This document shows, piece by piece, positions 6,049-12,023 of a stretch of 12,023 nucleotides of DNA. The notes under the pieces are model-generated. The model searched no databases, had not been told where the DNA came from, and saw only the letters and a list, made by a program, of their open reading frames with translations. The stretch lies in NCBI GenBank assembly GCA_934486965.1, contig CAKSQP010000039.1:1-12023 (forward strand), given 5' to 3'. Numbering within the stretch: the first letter of the stretch is position 1; each line of letters opens with the position of its first letter. Made by a program: the position numbers and the translations under genes. The stretch is from an uncultured Eubacteriales bacterium. Its GTDB lineage: Bacteria > Bacillota > Clostridia > Oscillospirales > UBA644.

Positions 6049-7939
6049 AATTATAAACGGCTCCGTTTCTTACGGGGCGGATACCGTGCTTGAAAATATA
6101 GATTTCGAGATACGGGATAAAGAAAAAATCGCGATAGTCGGAAGAAACGGCTGCGGAAAAACTACGCTCTTAAAGGCGATAACGGGCGCTGTCCCTCTCG
6201 AAGAGGGGACGGGCGACGAGCATTTCAACGTCATAAAAGCGGGAAGCCCGACCGTCGGCTATATGGAGCAGATGTATTTTCCCGACGGCGGAATTTCCAT
6301 GCTTGACGAAATTCTGAAAGTCTACGCTCCGATAACAGAGACCGAAGAGAAGATGAATTCTCTTCAGAAAATTCTCGAAACCGACCACAGCGACGAAAAC
6401 ATAAAGGCATATTCAAACCTTTGCGAAAAATTCGAACTGCTCGGCGGGTATACCTATAAAAAGGAATACCTGACGGCGATAAGGAAATTCGGATTTTCCG
6501 ATGAAGATATGCAAAAACCCATCTCCGAGTTTTCGGGAGGGCAGAAGACCAAGATAGCCTTTATCAAACTCCTGCTTTCAAAACCCGATATCCTGCTTCT
6601 CGACGAGCCGACAAACCACCTCGATATAACCGCCGTCGAATGGCTCGAAGAATACCTGAAAAACTATAAATCGGCAATGGTGATAGTCTCCCACGACCGA
6701 ATGTTCCTCGATAAAATCGTAAACGTTGTCTATGAAATCGAATACGGCGAAACGAAACGCTATCAGGGGAAATATTCCGATTTCGAAAGACAGAAACGGG
6801 AAAACTATACAAAACAACTGAAAGATTACGAAGCGCAGAGAGCGGAGATCAACCGCCTTATGAAGATAGTCGAACGCTTCCGCTATAAGGCGACAAAGGC
6901 GGCGATGGCTCAGTCGAAACTCAAACAGATAGAGAAGATGAAGACCGTCGATATGCCCGACAGATACGACCTCCGCACTTTCCATGCCGACTTTCAGCCG
7001 GAAATCGAAAGCGTAAAAAAGGTTCTCGACGTAAAAGACCTTGAAATAGGATATACAAAGCCTCTCGCGACCGTAAATCTCGAACTTTTCAGGGGCGAAA
7101 AACTCGCGATAATCGGCGGCAACGGAATAGGCAAATCGACTTTCGTAAAAACCCTTGTCGGCAAAACTCCGATGCTTTCGGGACGTTTTGAATTCGGCAT
7201 AAAGACGAAGATAGGTTATTTCGACCAGCAACTCGCGATGTTCAACGGCTCCGATACCGTTTTCGACGAATTCGCGGGCAAATTCCCGTCGATGACGAAT
7301 ACCGAAGTAAGAAAAGCCCTCGGTGCGTTTTTATTTTCGGGCGACGATGTTTTCAAGTCGGTCGACAGCCTTTCGGGCGGCGAAAAAGTCAGACTTTCTC
7401 TCTGCGAGATCCTCCGCAGAAAACCGAACGTCCTCATTCTCGACGAACCGACGAACCACATGGATATCGTCGGCAAGGAAACGCTTGAAAATATGCTTTC
7501 CGAATATACGGGGACCCTTATTTTCGTGTCTCACGACCGTTATTTCGTGAATAAGATAGCAAATAAACTTCTTGTTTTCGACGAAAACGGAGCGAAATTC
7601 TATCCGTTCGGTTTTGCCGAATACGAAGAACTGCGCGCAAAAAGCGCCGAACCCGAAAAGAACGAAACGGTGAAAACCGAAAAGAAAACGGAGAAAAAAG
7701 GATATTATTCTCCTCTCAAAGAACTTTCCAAAAAGAAAAAAAGAGCCGAAAAACTGGAAACGCTCGTCGAAAATTTCGAAAAAGAGATTTCGGAAATTTC
7801 GGCAACTTTGTCACTTCCCGAAGTCTGCTCCGACTATGAAAAAGTCGCAAAATTGCAGGAAAAACTGTTTTCTCTCGAAAAAGAGCGGGACGAAGCAACC
7901 GAAGAATGGCTCATTTTAACCGAAGAACTCGAACAATAG
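6038..7939 (+). CDS. ABC-F family ATPase (ribosome-associated, YdiF/Uup-like layout)
   Basis: A 633-residue protein with two ABC ATPase domains and no membrane segment, which defines the ABC-F group of ribosome-binding translation factors. Domain 1 has Walker A GRNGCGKTT (35-43), signature FSGGQ (165-169) and Walker B with LLLDEPTNHLD (186-196). Domain 2 has GGNGIGKST (360-368), LSGGEK (445-450) and LILDEPTNHMD (466-476). Both end with a SHDR switch (218-221 and 498-501). Catalytic Glu190 and Glu470 are intact. The linker at about 245-320 is charged and helical (RFRYKATKAAMAQSKLKQIEKM), as expected for the P-site tRNA-interaction arm. A lysine/glutamate-rich stretch (536-575) leads into a C-terminal coiled coil (about 565-632). 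These features fit a housekeeping Uup/YdiF-type factor better than an antibiotic-resistance type, but the subtype needs a phylogeny. The gene closes the run of genes before a strong terminator. Confidence 0.92.
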   Translation: MTYKIINGSVSYGADTVLENIDFEIRDKEKIAIVGRNGCGKTTLLKAITGAVPLEEGTGDEHFNVIKAGSPTVGYMEQMYFPDGGISMLDEILKVYAPITETEEKMNSLQKILETDHSDENIKAYSNLCEKFELLGGYTYKKEYLTAIRKFGFSDEDMQKPISEFSGGQKTKIAFIKLLLSKPDILLLDEPTNHLDITAVEWLEEYLKNYKSAMVIVSHDRMFLDKIVNVVYEIEYGETKRYQGKYSDFERQKRENYTKQLKDYEAQRAEINRLMKIVERFRYKATKAAMAQSKLKQIEKMKTVDMPDRYDLRTFHADFQPEIESVKKVLDVKDLEIGYTKPLATVNLELFRGEKLAIIGGNGIGKSTFVKTLVGKTPMLSGRFEFGIKTKIGYFDQQLAMFNGSDTVFDEFAGKFPSMTNTEVRKALGAFLFSGDDVFKSVDSLSGGEKVRLSLCEILRRKPNVLILDEPTNHMDIVGKETLENMLSEYTGTLIFVSHDRYFVNKIANKLLVFDENGAKFYPFGFAEYEELRAKSAEPEKNETVKTEKKTEKKGYYSPLKELSKKKKRAEKLETLVENFEKEISEISATLSLPEVCSDYEKVAKLQEKLFSLEKERDEATEEWLILTEELEQ

Positions 7940-7966
7940 AAAAGCGGCGGATTTTCCGCCGCTTTT
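7940..7966. terminator. Rho-independent terminator, probably bidirectional
   Basis: A perfect inverted repeat starts one base after the ABC-F stop codon. The arm AAAAGCGGCGGA (7940-7951), a TTT loop (7952-7954) and the arm TCCGCCGCTTTT (7955-7966) form it. The GC-rich core is flanked by A and T runs, so it can act in both directions. It closes the plus-strand gene run and lies directly after the stop of the minus-strand micro-gene at 7969-8037. Confidence 0.9.
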
Positions 7967-7968
7967 CC

Positions 7969-8037
7969 TTATATTTTGAAAATGAACCTGAGAAGACCCC
8001 GTAATCCTGCGGGGGCTTTAAGTACAACTACCTTCAT
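7969..8037 (-). CDS. spoVM: Stage V sporulation protein M-like micro-protein (22 aa)
   Basis: This minus-strand ORF of 22 codons runs from ATG (8037-8035) to TAA (7971-7969). The peptide starts MKVVVLKAP and ends LLRFIFKI. Aligned without gaps to B. subtilis SpoVM (26 residues, from memory) it keeps Met1, Lys2, Lys7, Pro9, Leu12, Gly14 and Arg17. Pro9 is known to matter for SpoVM localisation. Clostridial SpoVM proteins typically begin with a basic residue and a run of valines, as here. SpoVM is an amphipathic helix that recognises the convex forespore membrane and anchors SpoIVA during spore coat assembly. A consensus ribosome site (AAAGGAG, 8051-8045) lies exactly 7 bases upstream. The same frame stays open upstream for up to 84 codons, but only this start has a ribosome site and family similarity. 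It lacks the charged C-terminal tail of longer homologues. Confidence 0.72.
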   Translation of the reverse strand: MKVVVLKAPAGLRGLLRFIFKI

Positions 8038-8044
8038 TCCGCCG

Positions 8045-8051
8045 CTCCTTT
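8045..8051 (-). promoter_or_regulatory. Ribosome binding site of the spoVM-like gene
   Basis: The minus strand reads AAAGGAG, 7 bases before the ATG at 8037. This near-perfect site decides the start of the 22-codon ORF and is the main nucleotide-level reason to believe it is translated. Confidence 0.75.
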
Positions 8052-8066
8052 CATCTTTTCTGTTAT

Positions 8067-8088
8067 ATTTTATGAAAAACGCCGTCAA
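8067..8088 (-). promoter_or_regulatory. Candidate promoter of the spoVM-like gene
   Basis: On the minus strand CATAAAAT (8074-8067) resembles the -10 element of sporulation sigma-E promoters (CATACAAT type), and would start transcription about 10 bases before the ribosome site. A sigma-A reading is also possible, with TTGACG at 8088-8083 and TATAAC at 8067-8062 separated by 15 bases. In B. subtilis spoVM is expressed in the mother cell under sigma-E. Neither reading is strong by itself. Confidence 0.3.
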
Positions 8089-8172
8089 AAGGTTATTTTG
8101 CGTAAAATCGGACATTTGGTCAGAAAAGGTCAGATAAGTTGTGAAATTTTTGTAAAACATCATAAAACGGTA
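8075..8172. other. Divergent intergenic spacer between spoVM-like gene and hrcA
   Basis: This AT-rich stretch sits between the divergent control regions of the spoVM-like gene and hrcA. No RNA gene, further operator or repeat is evident. It contains a loosely repeated pair (TGGTCAGAAAAGGTCAGATAAG, about 8115-8136) with two GGTCAGA copies 12 bases apart. This might be a weak regulator site but is too short to call. Confidence 0.4.
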
Positions 8173-8201
8173 TTGACAAATCGGTTTTTTAGATATACTA
8201 T
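8173..8201 (+). promoter_or_regulatory. Sigma-A promoter of the hrcA-grpE-dnaK-dnaJ operon
   Basis: A consensus -35 TTGACA is at 8173-8178. The -10 is either TATACT at 8194-8199 (15-base spacer, five of six consensus bases) or TACTAT at 8196-8201 (17-base spacer). Either puts the transcription start at about 8205-8210, just ahead of the CIRCE element, the expected layout for HrcA repression. Confidence 0.75.
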
Positions 8202-8212
8202 ATATGTAGTTT

Positions 8213-8239
8213 TTAGCACTCAACCGTTCGGAGTGCTAA
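8213..8239 (+). promoter_or_regulatory. CIRCE operator (HrcA binding site)
   Basis: TTAGCACTC (8213-8221), nine bases, then GAGTGCTAA (8231-8239) is an exact match to the canonical CIRCE inverted repeat. It sits between the promoter and the hrcA start, inside the expected 5' leader. HrcA binding here should repress hrcA, grpE, dnaK and dnaJ until misfolded protein titrates GroEL away, which is the known mechanism of this regulator. Confidence 0.97.
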
Positions 8240-8256
8240 AGAGAGGGGCGATGGAA

Positions 8257-9264
8257 ATGAGTCTTGACGCAAGAAAAAGAAATATTCTTGCCTCGGTTAT
8301 CCGCGCCTATATCGAAACGGGCGAACCCGTAGGTTCGAAAGCGCTTATCTCCCGCGAAAAACTCGATCTTTCGTCGGCGACGGTAAGAAACGAAATGAAC
8401 GAACTCGAAAAAGAGGGGCTTATCGAAAAGCCTCATACCTCCGCAGGAAGGATACCGACGAACGAGGGATATCGGTTTTATGTTTCGAACGCTTTGTCCG
8501 AATACGAACTTTCCCCTTATGAAACGGCGGTCCTCGAAAGAGCGTTCTCAAGAGGGAACACCATGGAGGATACCTTGCGGGAAATGACTCTGGGAATGGC
8601 AAAATTCTCAGGCTGTGCCGTTTTCACTATCGCTCCGATGTGCGGCGACGGACGTTTTTCCTACAAAGTATTTTCGTCGGGCAGAAAAACGGTCGGTATT
8701 ATGGCTGTGTCTTCCGAAAATTCGGTAAGGACCTGCTTTATAAAGACCGATAACGAGCCGAAAGTTTTTCTTTGCGAAAAACTTGAAAAACTTCTCTGCA
8801 AATACTTTTCCGAAATATCGGACGTGAGCCTTTCGAAAGAAAACCTGAAAGCGTTTAAGTCCGAACTTCCCGAGGAATTTTCCGACGCCTACGAATATAT
8901 CGAAAGGTTTCTTTTGAAACTCCGGAATTTCGAACTGTATATCGGAGGTGCTGAAAACCTCTTTTCCTATCCCGAATTTGCCGAGACCGAGACCGTCCGC
9001 AGATTTCTGAATTTCATAAACGACGAGGACGATATCAAAAAAACGCTTCTCGACAGTTTTTATTCGAACAGCATTTCAATAAGGATAGGCGAAGAAAACA
9101 AACTGTTCCCGATGAAATCGACGAGTGTCATCTCCGTCGGACGGGCAGGCAAATTTCCGCTTGTCATCGGCGTTATGGGACCGACGCGAATGTATTATTC
9201 ACGAATAATTTCAGGCTGTAACCACTTGCTTCGCGAGATGGGAAAAGTCTGGGGCGAAAATTGA
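8257..9264 (+). CDS. hrcA: Heat-inducible transcription repressor HrcA
   Basis: A 335-residue repressor of class I heat-shock genes. The N-terminal winged-helix DNA-binding domain is clear: ARKRNILASVIRAYIETGEPVGSKAL, then SSATVRNEMNELEKEGLI (39-56) and the wing KPHTSAGRIPTNEGYRFYV (58-76). The rest matches the GAF-like and dimerisation parts, ending in FPLVIGVMGPTRMYYSRIISG near the C-terminus. The frame is open back to 8098, but an upstream start would run through the promoter and CIRCE. I chose ATG 8257 because GAGGGG (8243-8248) lies 8 bases before it. ATG 8251, two codons earlier, is the alternative but leaves only 2 bases. It is first in its operon and should repress itself through the CIRCE 17 bases upstream. 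grpE follows after 16 bases. Confidence 0.96.
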   Translation: MSLDARKRNILASVIRAYIETGEPVGSKALISREKLDLSSATVRNEMNELEKEGLIEKPHTSAGRIPTNEGYRFYVSNALSEYELSPYETAVLERAFSRGNTMEDTLREMTLGMAKFSGCAVFTIAPMCGDGRFSYKVFSSGRKTVGIMAVSSENSVRTCFIKTDNEPKVFLCEKLEKLLCKYFSEISDVSLSKENLKAFKSELPEEFSDAYEYIERFLLKLRNFELYIGGAENLFSYPEFAETETVRRFLNFINDEDDIKKTLLDSFYSNSISIRIGEENKLFPMKSTSVISVGRAGKFPLVIGVMGPTRMYYSRIISGCNHLLREMGKVWGEN

Positions 9265-9280
9265 AGAAAGGAGAAACACC

Positions 9281-9805
9281 GTGAAAAAGGAGAAAAACGA
9301 AAAGGAAAAGGCAGAGGAAACTCCGGTTGAAGAACCTGTCGAGGAAAAAACCGAAAATTCCGACGCCGAGACCGAAAAACGTATCGAAGAGGCAATAGCC
9401 GAAGAAAAAGACCGTTTTATCAGACTTTATGCGGATTTCGAAAATTATAAAAAGAGGACGGCGGCGGAAAAGGAAGCGTCGTATCTCAACGCAACGGCAC
9501 AGACCCTTGCCGAAATTTTGCCGGTAGTCGACAACCTCGAAAGAGCCGTCGCGGCGACCGAGGAAGATTCACCCCTGAAAAAAGGCGTTGAAATGGTCCT
9601 CAACCAGATGAACTCGGTTTTCGCGAAACTCGGAGTCGAAAGTTACGGCGAAAAGGGCGACGCATTCGACCCGAATATCCACGAAGCGGTAATGCACGGC
9701 GAAGACGGGGAACTTGCCGAAAACACCGTTTCGGAAGTATTCAGCAAAGGTTATAAAATAAAAGATAAGATTATAAGACACGCAATGGTCAAAGTAGTAA
9801 ACTGA
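9281..9805 (+). CDS. grpE: Nucleotide exchange factor GrpE
   Basis: A 174-residue co-chaperone that releases ADP from DnaK. The first 40 or so residues are very acidic and probably disordered (repeated EEK/EEP runs). A long helix follows (about 32-75) with the family segment DRFIRLYADFENYKKRTAAEKE (44-65) and then EILPVVDNLERAV (78-90). The C-terminal beta-wing carries FDPNIHEAV (129-137) and GYKIKDKIIRHAMVKV (157-172), the GrpE signature. The start is GTG at 9281, with AAAGGAG (9267-9273) 7 bases ahead. It lies between hrcA and dnaK, the standard Bacillota order, and should be under the same CIRCE control. The 41-base gap to dnaK contains the dnaK ribosome site and no terminator or second CIRCE. 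Confidence 0.97.
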   Translation: MKKEKNEKEKAEETPVEEPVEEKTENSDAETEKRIEEAIAEEKDRFIRLYADFENYKKRTAAEKEASYLNATAQTLAEILPVVDNLERAVAATEEDSPLKKGVEMVLNQMNSVFAKLGVESYGEKGDAFDPNIHEAVMHGEDGELAENTVSEVFSKGYKIKDKIIRHAMVKVVN

Positions 9806-9846
9806 CCCGTGTTTTCAATAAACGTAAATAATTAGGAGGAATAGAT

Positions 9847-11685
9847 ATGTCTAAAATCATTGGTATTGACTTAGGAACAACGAACTCCTGCGTTGCCGTA
9901 ATGGAAGGCGGAGAACCTGTTGTTATAGCAAACGCCGAGGGCGCAAGAACCACCCCGTCGGTCGTCGCTTTTGCAAAAGACGGCGAAAGAATGGTCGGTC
10001 AGGTCGCAAAAAGACAGGCGATAACAAACCCCGACAGAACGATAAGTTCCATCAAAAGAGATATGGGTACAAACCGCAAAATCGTGATCGACGAAAAGGA
10101 ATATACCCCTGAAATGATCTCTTCGATGATCCTGCAGAAACTCAAAACCGACGCCGAAAGTTATCTCGGCGAAAAAGTTACCGAAGCGGTCATCACCGTT
10201 CCCGCATACTTCAACGACGCACAGCGTCAGGCGACAAAGAACGCAGGCACCATAATCGGACTTGACGTAAAAAGAATTATAAACGAACCTACCGCCGCGG
10301 CTCTCGCTTACGGCGTAGATAAGGAAAGCGAACAGAAAATAATGGTCTACGACCTCGGCGGCGGAACGTTCGACGTTTCTATCCTCGATATCGGCGACGG
10401 CGTTTTCGAAGTTCTTTCCACAAACGGAAACACCCGTCTCGGCGGCGACGATTTCGACCAGAAAATAATCGACTTCCTCGTTTCCGAATTTAAGAGAGAT
10501 TCCGGAGTAGACCTTTCCACCGATAAAATGGCTATGCAGAGACTCAAGGAGGCCGCTGAAAAGGCGAAAATCGAACTTTCCGGCATGACCACAACCAACA
10601 TCAATCTTCCGTTTATCACCGCTGACGCAACCGGTCCCAAACACCTTGATATCACTCTTACAAGAGCAAAATTCAACGAACTTACCGCAGACCTCGTCGA
10701 AGCCACAATGGTCCCCGTAAGAAAAGCAATGCAGGACGCAGGACTTACCGCGGAACAGATAGACAAAGTTCTTCTTGTCGGCGGTTCTTCGAGAATACCC
10801 GCAGTTCAGGAGGCTCTGAAAAAGTTTATCAATAAAGAACCCCATAAGGGTATAAACCCCGACGAATGTGTCGCTATCGGTGCGGCAATTCAGGCAGGCG
10901 TTTTGGGCGGAGACGTTTCCGGTCTTGTCCTTCTCGACGTAACTCCTCTTTCTCTCGGCGTTGAAGTCTACGGCGGTATCACCGCAAAAATAATCGACAG
11001 AAACACCACGATTCCTGTAAAGAAGAGCCAGATATTCACAACCGCAGCCGACAACCAGACAAGCGTTGAAGTCCATGTCGTACAGGGCGAACGCGAAATG
11101 GCTGCCGACAATAAGACCCTCGGCAGATTCTCTCTCGACGGAATCCCGCCGGCACCGAAGCAGGTTCCTCAGATCGAAGTTACCTTTGATATCGACGCAA
11201 ACGGCATAGTAAACGTTTACGCAAAAGACAAGGGAACGGGCAAGGAACAGCATATAACCATCACCGCTTCGAGCAATATGTCCAAGGAAGACGTCGAAAA
11301 GGCTGTCGCCGACGCAGAAAAATACGCTGCGGAAGATAAGAAACGCCGCGAGGGCATTGAAACGAGAAACAATGCGGAACAACTTATCTATCAGTGCGAA
11401 AAGACAATGACAGATATGGGCGAAAAACTTTCCGCCGAGGAAAAAGCGCCCGTTGAAGAACAGATAACCAAACTCAAGGAAACTCTTAAAGGAACCGATA
11501 CCGACGCGATAAAAGCCGATACCGACGAACTTCAGAAGAGATTCTATAAGATAGCCGAAAAGATGTACGCCGAGGCTCAGGCTTCGGGTGCACAGGGTGC
11601 CGACGCAGGCGCTCAGGGGGCTACAACCGACGCCGACGGAAAAGTAAGCGTCGACGACTATCAGGTAAACGACGACAACAAATAA
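9847..11685 (+). CDS. dnaK: Molecular chaperone DnaK (Hsp70)
   Basis: A 612-residue Hsp70, full length for a Gram-positive type. The ATPase domain has all three family signatures: IDLGTTNS (7-14), VYDLGGGTFDVSIL (167-180) and VLLVGGSSRIPAVQE (308-322). The conserved interdomain linker VLLDVTPLSL is at 361-370. The substrate-binding beta domain follows to about 475 (GEREMAADNKTLGRF, DIDANGIVNVYAKD), then the helical lid. The tail is rich in Ala and Gly (AQASGAQGADAGAQGA) and ends acidic. The stretch between residues 75 and 90 lacks the insertion of about 20 residues that marks proteobacterial DnaK. The ribosome site AGGAGG (9834-9839) is consensus with 7-base spacing, and codons look more selective (many TCC, ACC, GCA) than in the rest of the window, as expected for high expression. 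dnaJ follows after 18 bases. Confidence 0.99.
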   Translation: MSKIIGIDLGTTNSCVAVMEGGEPVVIANAEGARTTPSVVAFAKDGERMVGQVAKRQAITNPDRTISSIKRDMGTNRKIVIDEKEYTPEMISSMILQKLKTDAESYLGEKVTEAVITVPAYFNDAQRQATKNAGTIIGLDVKRIINEPTAAALAYGVDKESEQKIMVYDLGGGTFDVSILDIGDGVFEVLSTNGNTRLGGDDFDQKIIDFLVSEFKRDSGVDLSTDKMAMQRLKEAAEKAKIELSGMTTTNINLPFITADATGPKHLDITLTRAKFNELTADLVEATMVPVRKAMQDAGLTAEQIDKVLLVGGSSRIPAVQEALKKFINKEPHKGINPDECVAIGAAIQAGVLGGDVSGLVLLDVTPLSLGVEVYGGITAKIIDRNTTIPVKKSQIFTTAADNQTSVEVHVVQGEREMAADNKTLGRFSLDGIPPAPKQVPQIEVTFDIDANGIVNVYAKDKGTGKEQHITITASSNMSKEDVEKAVADAEKYAAEDKKRREGIETRNNAEQLIYQCEKTMTDMGEKLSAEEKAPVEEQITKLKETLKGTDTDAIKADTDELQKRFYKIAEKMYAEAQASGAQGADAGAQGATTDADGKVSVDDYQVNDDNK

Positions 11686-11703
11686 ACGGCAAGAGGGATT
11701 TAA

Positions 11704-12023
11704 GTGGTTGACAAGAGAGATTTTTACGAGGTCTTAGGGGTCGATAAAAGCGTTTCCGACGACGACCTGAAAAAGGCGTACAGGAAACTTGCGAAAAAAT
11801 ATCACCCCGACCTCAATCCCGGCGATAAAGAAGCCGAACAGAAATTCAAAGAGGTAAACGAGGCGTACGAAGTTCTTTCCGATAAGGAAAAAAGAGAACG
11901 CTACGACCGTTTCGGCCATGCAGGCGTAGATCCGTCCTACGGGGCGGGGGCAGCGGGCGGCTACGGCGGTTACAGCACCGTTGATTTCGGCGATATAGGC
12001 GATATTTTCGGAAGTTTCGTCGG
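11704..12023 (+). CDS. dnaJ: Chaperone DnaJ, 5' part only
   Basis: The first 106 codons of dnaJ, cut by the window edge with no frameshift. It begins GTG at 11704, with GAGGG at 11693-11697 as ribosome site, 6 bases ahead. The J domain covers residues about 5-71: DFYEVLGV, DDLKKAYRKLAKKYHPDLNPG with the HPD triad at 34-36 that stimulates DnaK's ATPase, and EVNEAYEVLSDKEKRERYDRFGHAGV. The glycine-rich linker starts at about 76 (GAGAAGGYGGY), followed by DFGDIGDIFGSF, the DIF-type motif of the G/F region of class A/B DnaJ. The zinc-finger and C-terminal domains would lie beyond the window. It is the fourth gene of the CIRCE-controlled operon. Confidence 0.97.
   Translation, partial: MVDKRDFYEVLGVDKSVSDDDLKKAYRKLAKKYHPDLNPGDKEAEQKFKEVNEAYEVLSDKEKRERYDRFGHAGVDPSYGAGAAGGYGGYSTVDFGDIGDIFGSFV

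Noticed and set aside
6578..7231. A 217-codon minus-strand frame opposite the ABC-F gene, and similar ones at 3437-3973, 1913-2557 and 5494-6000.
   Set aside because: All lie wholly or almost wholly opposite confidently identified genes, have low-complexity aromatic/basic composition, and no ribosome sites. They are codon-bias shadows.
6038..7939. ABC-F as an antibiotic resistance gene.
   Set aside because: The housekeeping operon context and the C-terminal coiled coil fit Uup/YdiF-type factors, and nothing in the sequence indicates a resistance subtype.
8115..8136. A short imperfect direct repeat (GGTCAGA twice) upstream of the hrcA promoter.
   Set aside because: Seven-base repeats in an AT-rich spacer are expected by chance often enough that no regulator site can be claimed.
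8038..8223. An upstream extension of the spoVM-like ORF to 84 codons on the minus strand.
   Set aside because: The extension has no ribosome site, would cross the hrcA promoter and part of the CIRCE element, and shows no similarity. The internal ATG with AAAGGAG gives the SpoVM start.
8098..8256. A longer hrcA reading frame starting at 8098.
   Set aside because: It would run through the promoter and CIRCE operator, has no family similarity in its extra residues, and the proper HrcA N-terminus begins at 8251/8257.
9871..11382. A 503-codon open frame on the minus strand opposite dnaK.
   Set aside because: Long antisense frames opposite dnaK are a well-known result of its biased codon use. The translation is rich in Phe, Cys, Val and Asp without any domain, and no ribosome site precedes it.

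Overview
This 12 kb window comes from a Bacillota chromosome, most likely an uncultured Clostridia lineage. Composition is roughly mid-40s % GC by eye. The evidence is an hrcA-grpE-dnaK-dnaJ heat-shock operon behind a perfect CIRCE operator, a DnaK without the ~20-residue insertion of Gram-negative homologues, a B. subtilis-like mltG-trmR-trhP order, and what looks like a tiny spoVM gene, which would imply an endospore-forming ancestry. No phage, transposon, CRISPR array, tRNA or rRNA was found. Shine-Dalgarno sites and codon usage look uniform, so nothing suggests recent transfer.

Bases 1-7939 carry nine tightly packed plus-strand genes that look like one transcription unit. In order they are the 3' end of a DUF2156 (aminoacyl-transferase-like) gene, a GNAT acetyltransferase, a DJ-1/PfpI protein, 5-formyltetrahydrofolate cyclo-ligase, a CPBP membrane protease, the endolytic murein transglycosylase MltG, the wobble-uridine methyltransferase TrmR, the U32-family tRNA hydroxylation protein TrhP, and an ABC-F ATPase. 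Most neighbours overlap or lie within a few bases of each other. The run ends at a strong hairpin at 7940-7966. TrhP and TrmR should act in sequence, U34 to ho5U34 to mo5U34, on tRNA. MltG and perhaps the CPBP protease act at the membrane and wall.

Bases 7940-8256 hold the terminator, a 22-codon minus-strand gene interpreted as spoVM (7969-8037) with a consensus ribosome binding site, and the hrcA control region (promoter about 8173-8201, CIRCE 8213-8239). The terminator lies between converging genes and could serve both.

Bases 8257-12023 hold hrcA, grpE, dnaK and the first 106 codons of dnaJ. HrcA should repress its own operon through CIRCE, and DnaK, GrpE and DnaJ form the Hsp70 folding machine. 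No large unknown multi-gene system is present. The points most worth a second look are the unrecorded spoVM-like micro-gene, the apparent total absence of AGCT in the window, the single-copy trhP beside trmR, and the coupled DUF2156/GNAT pair.
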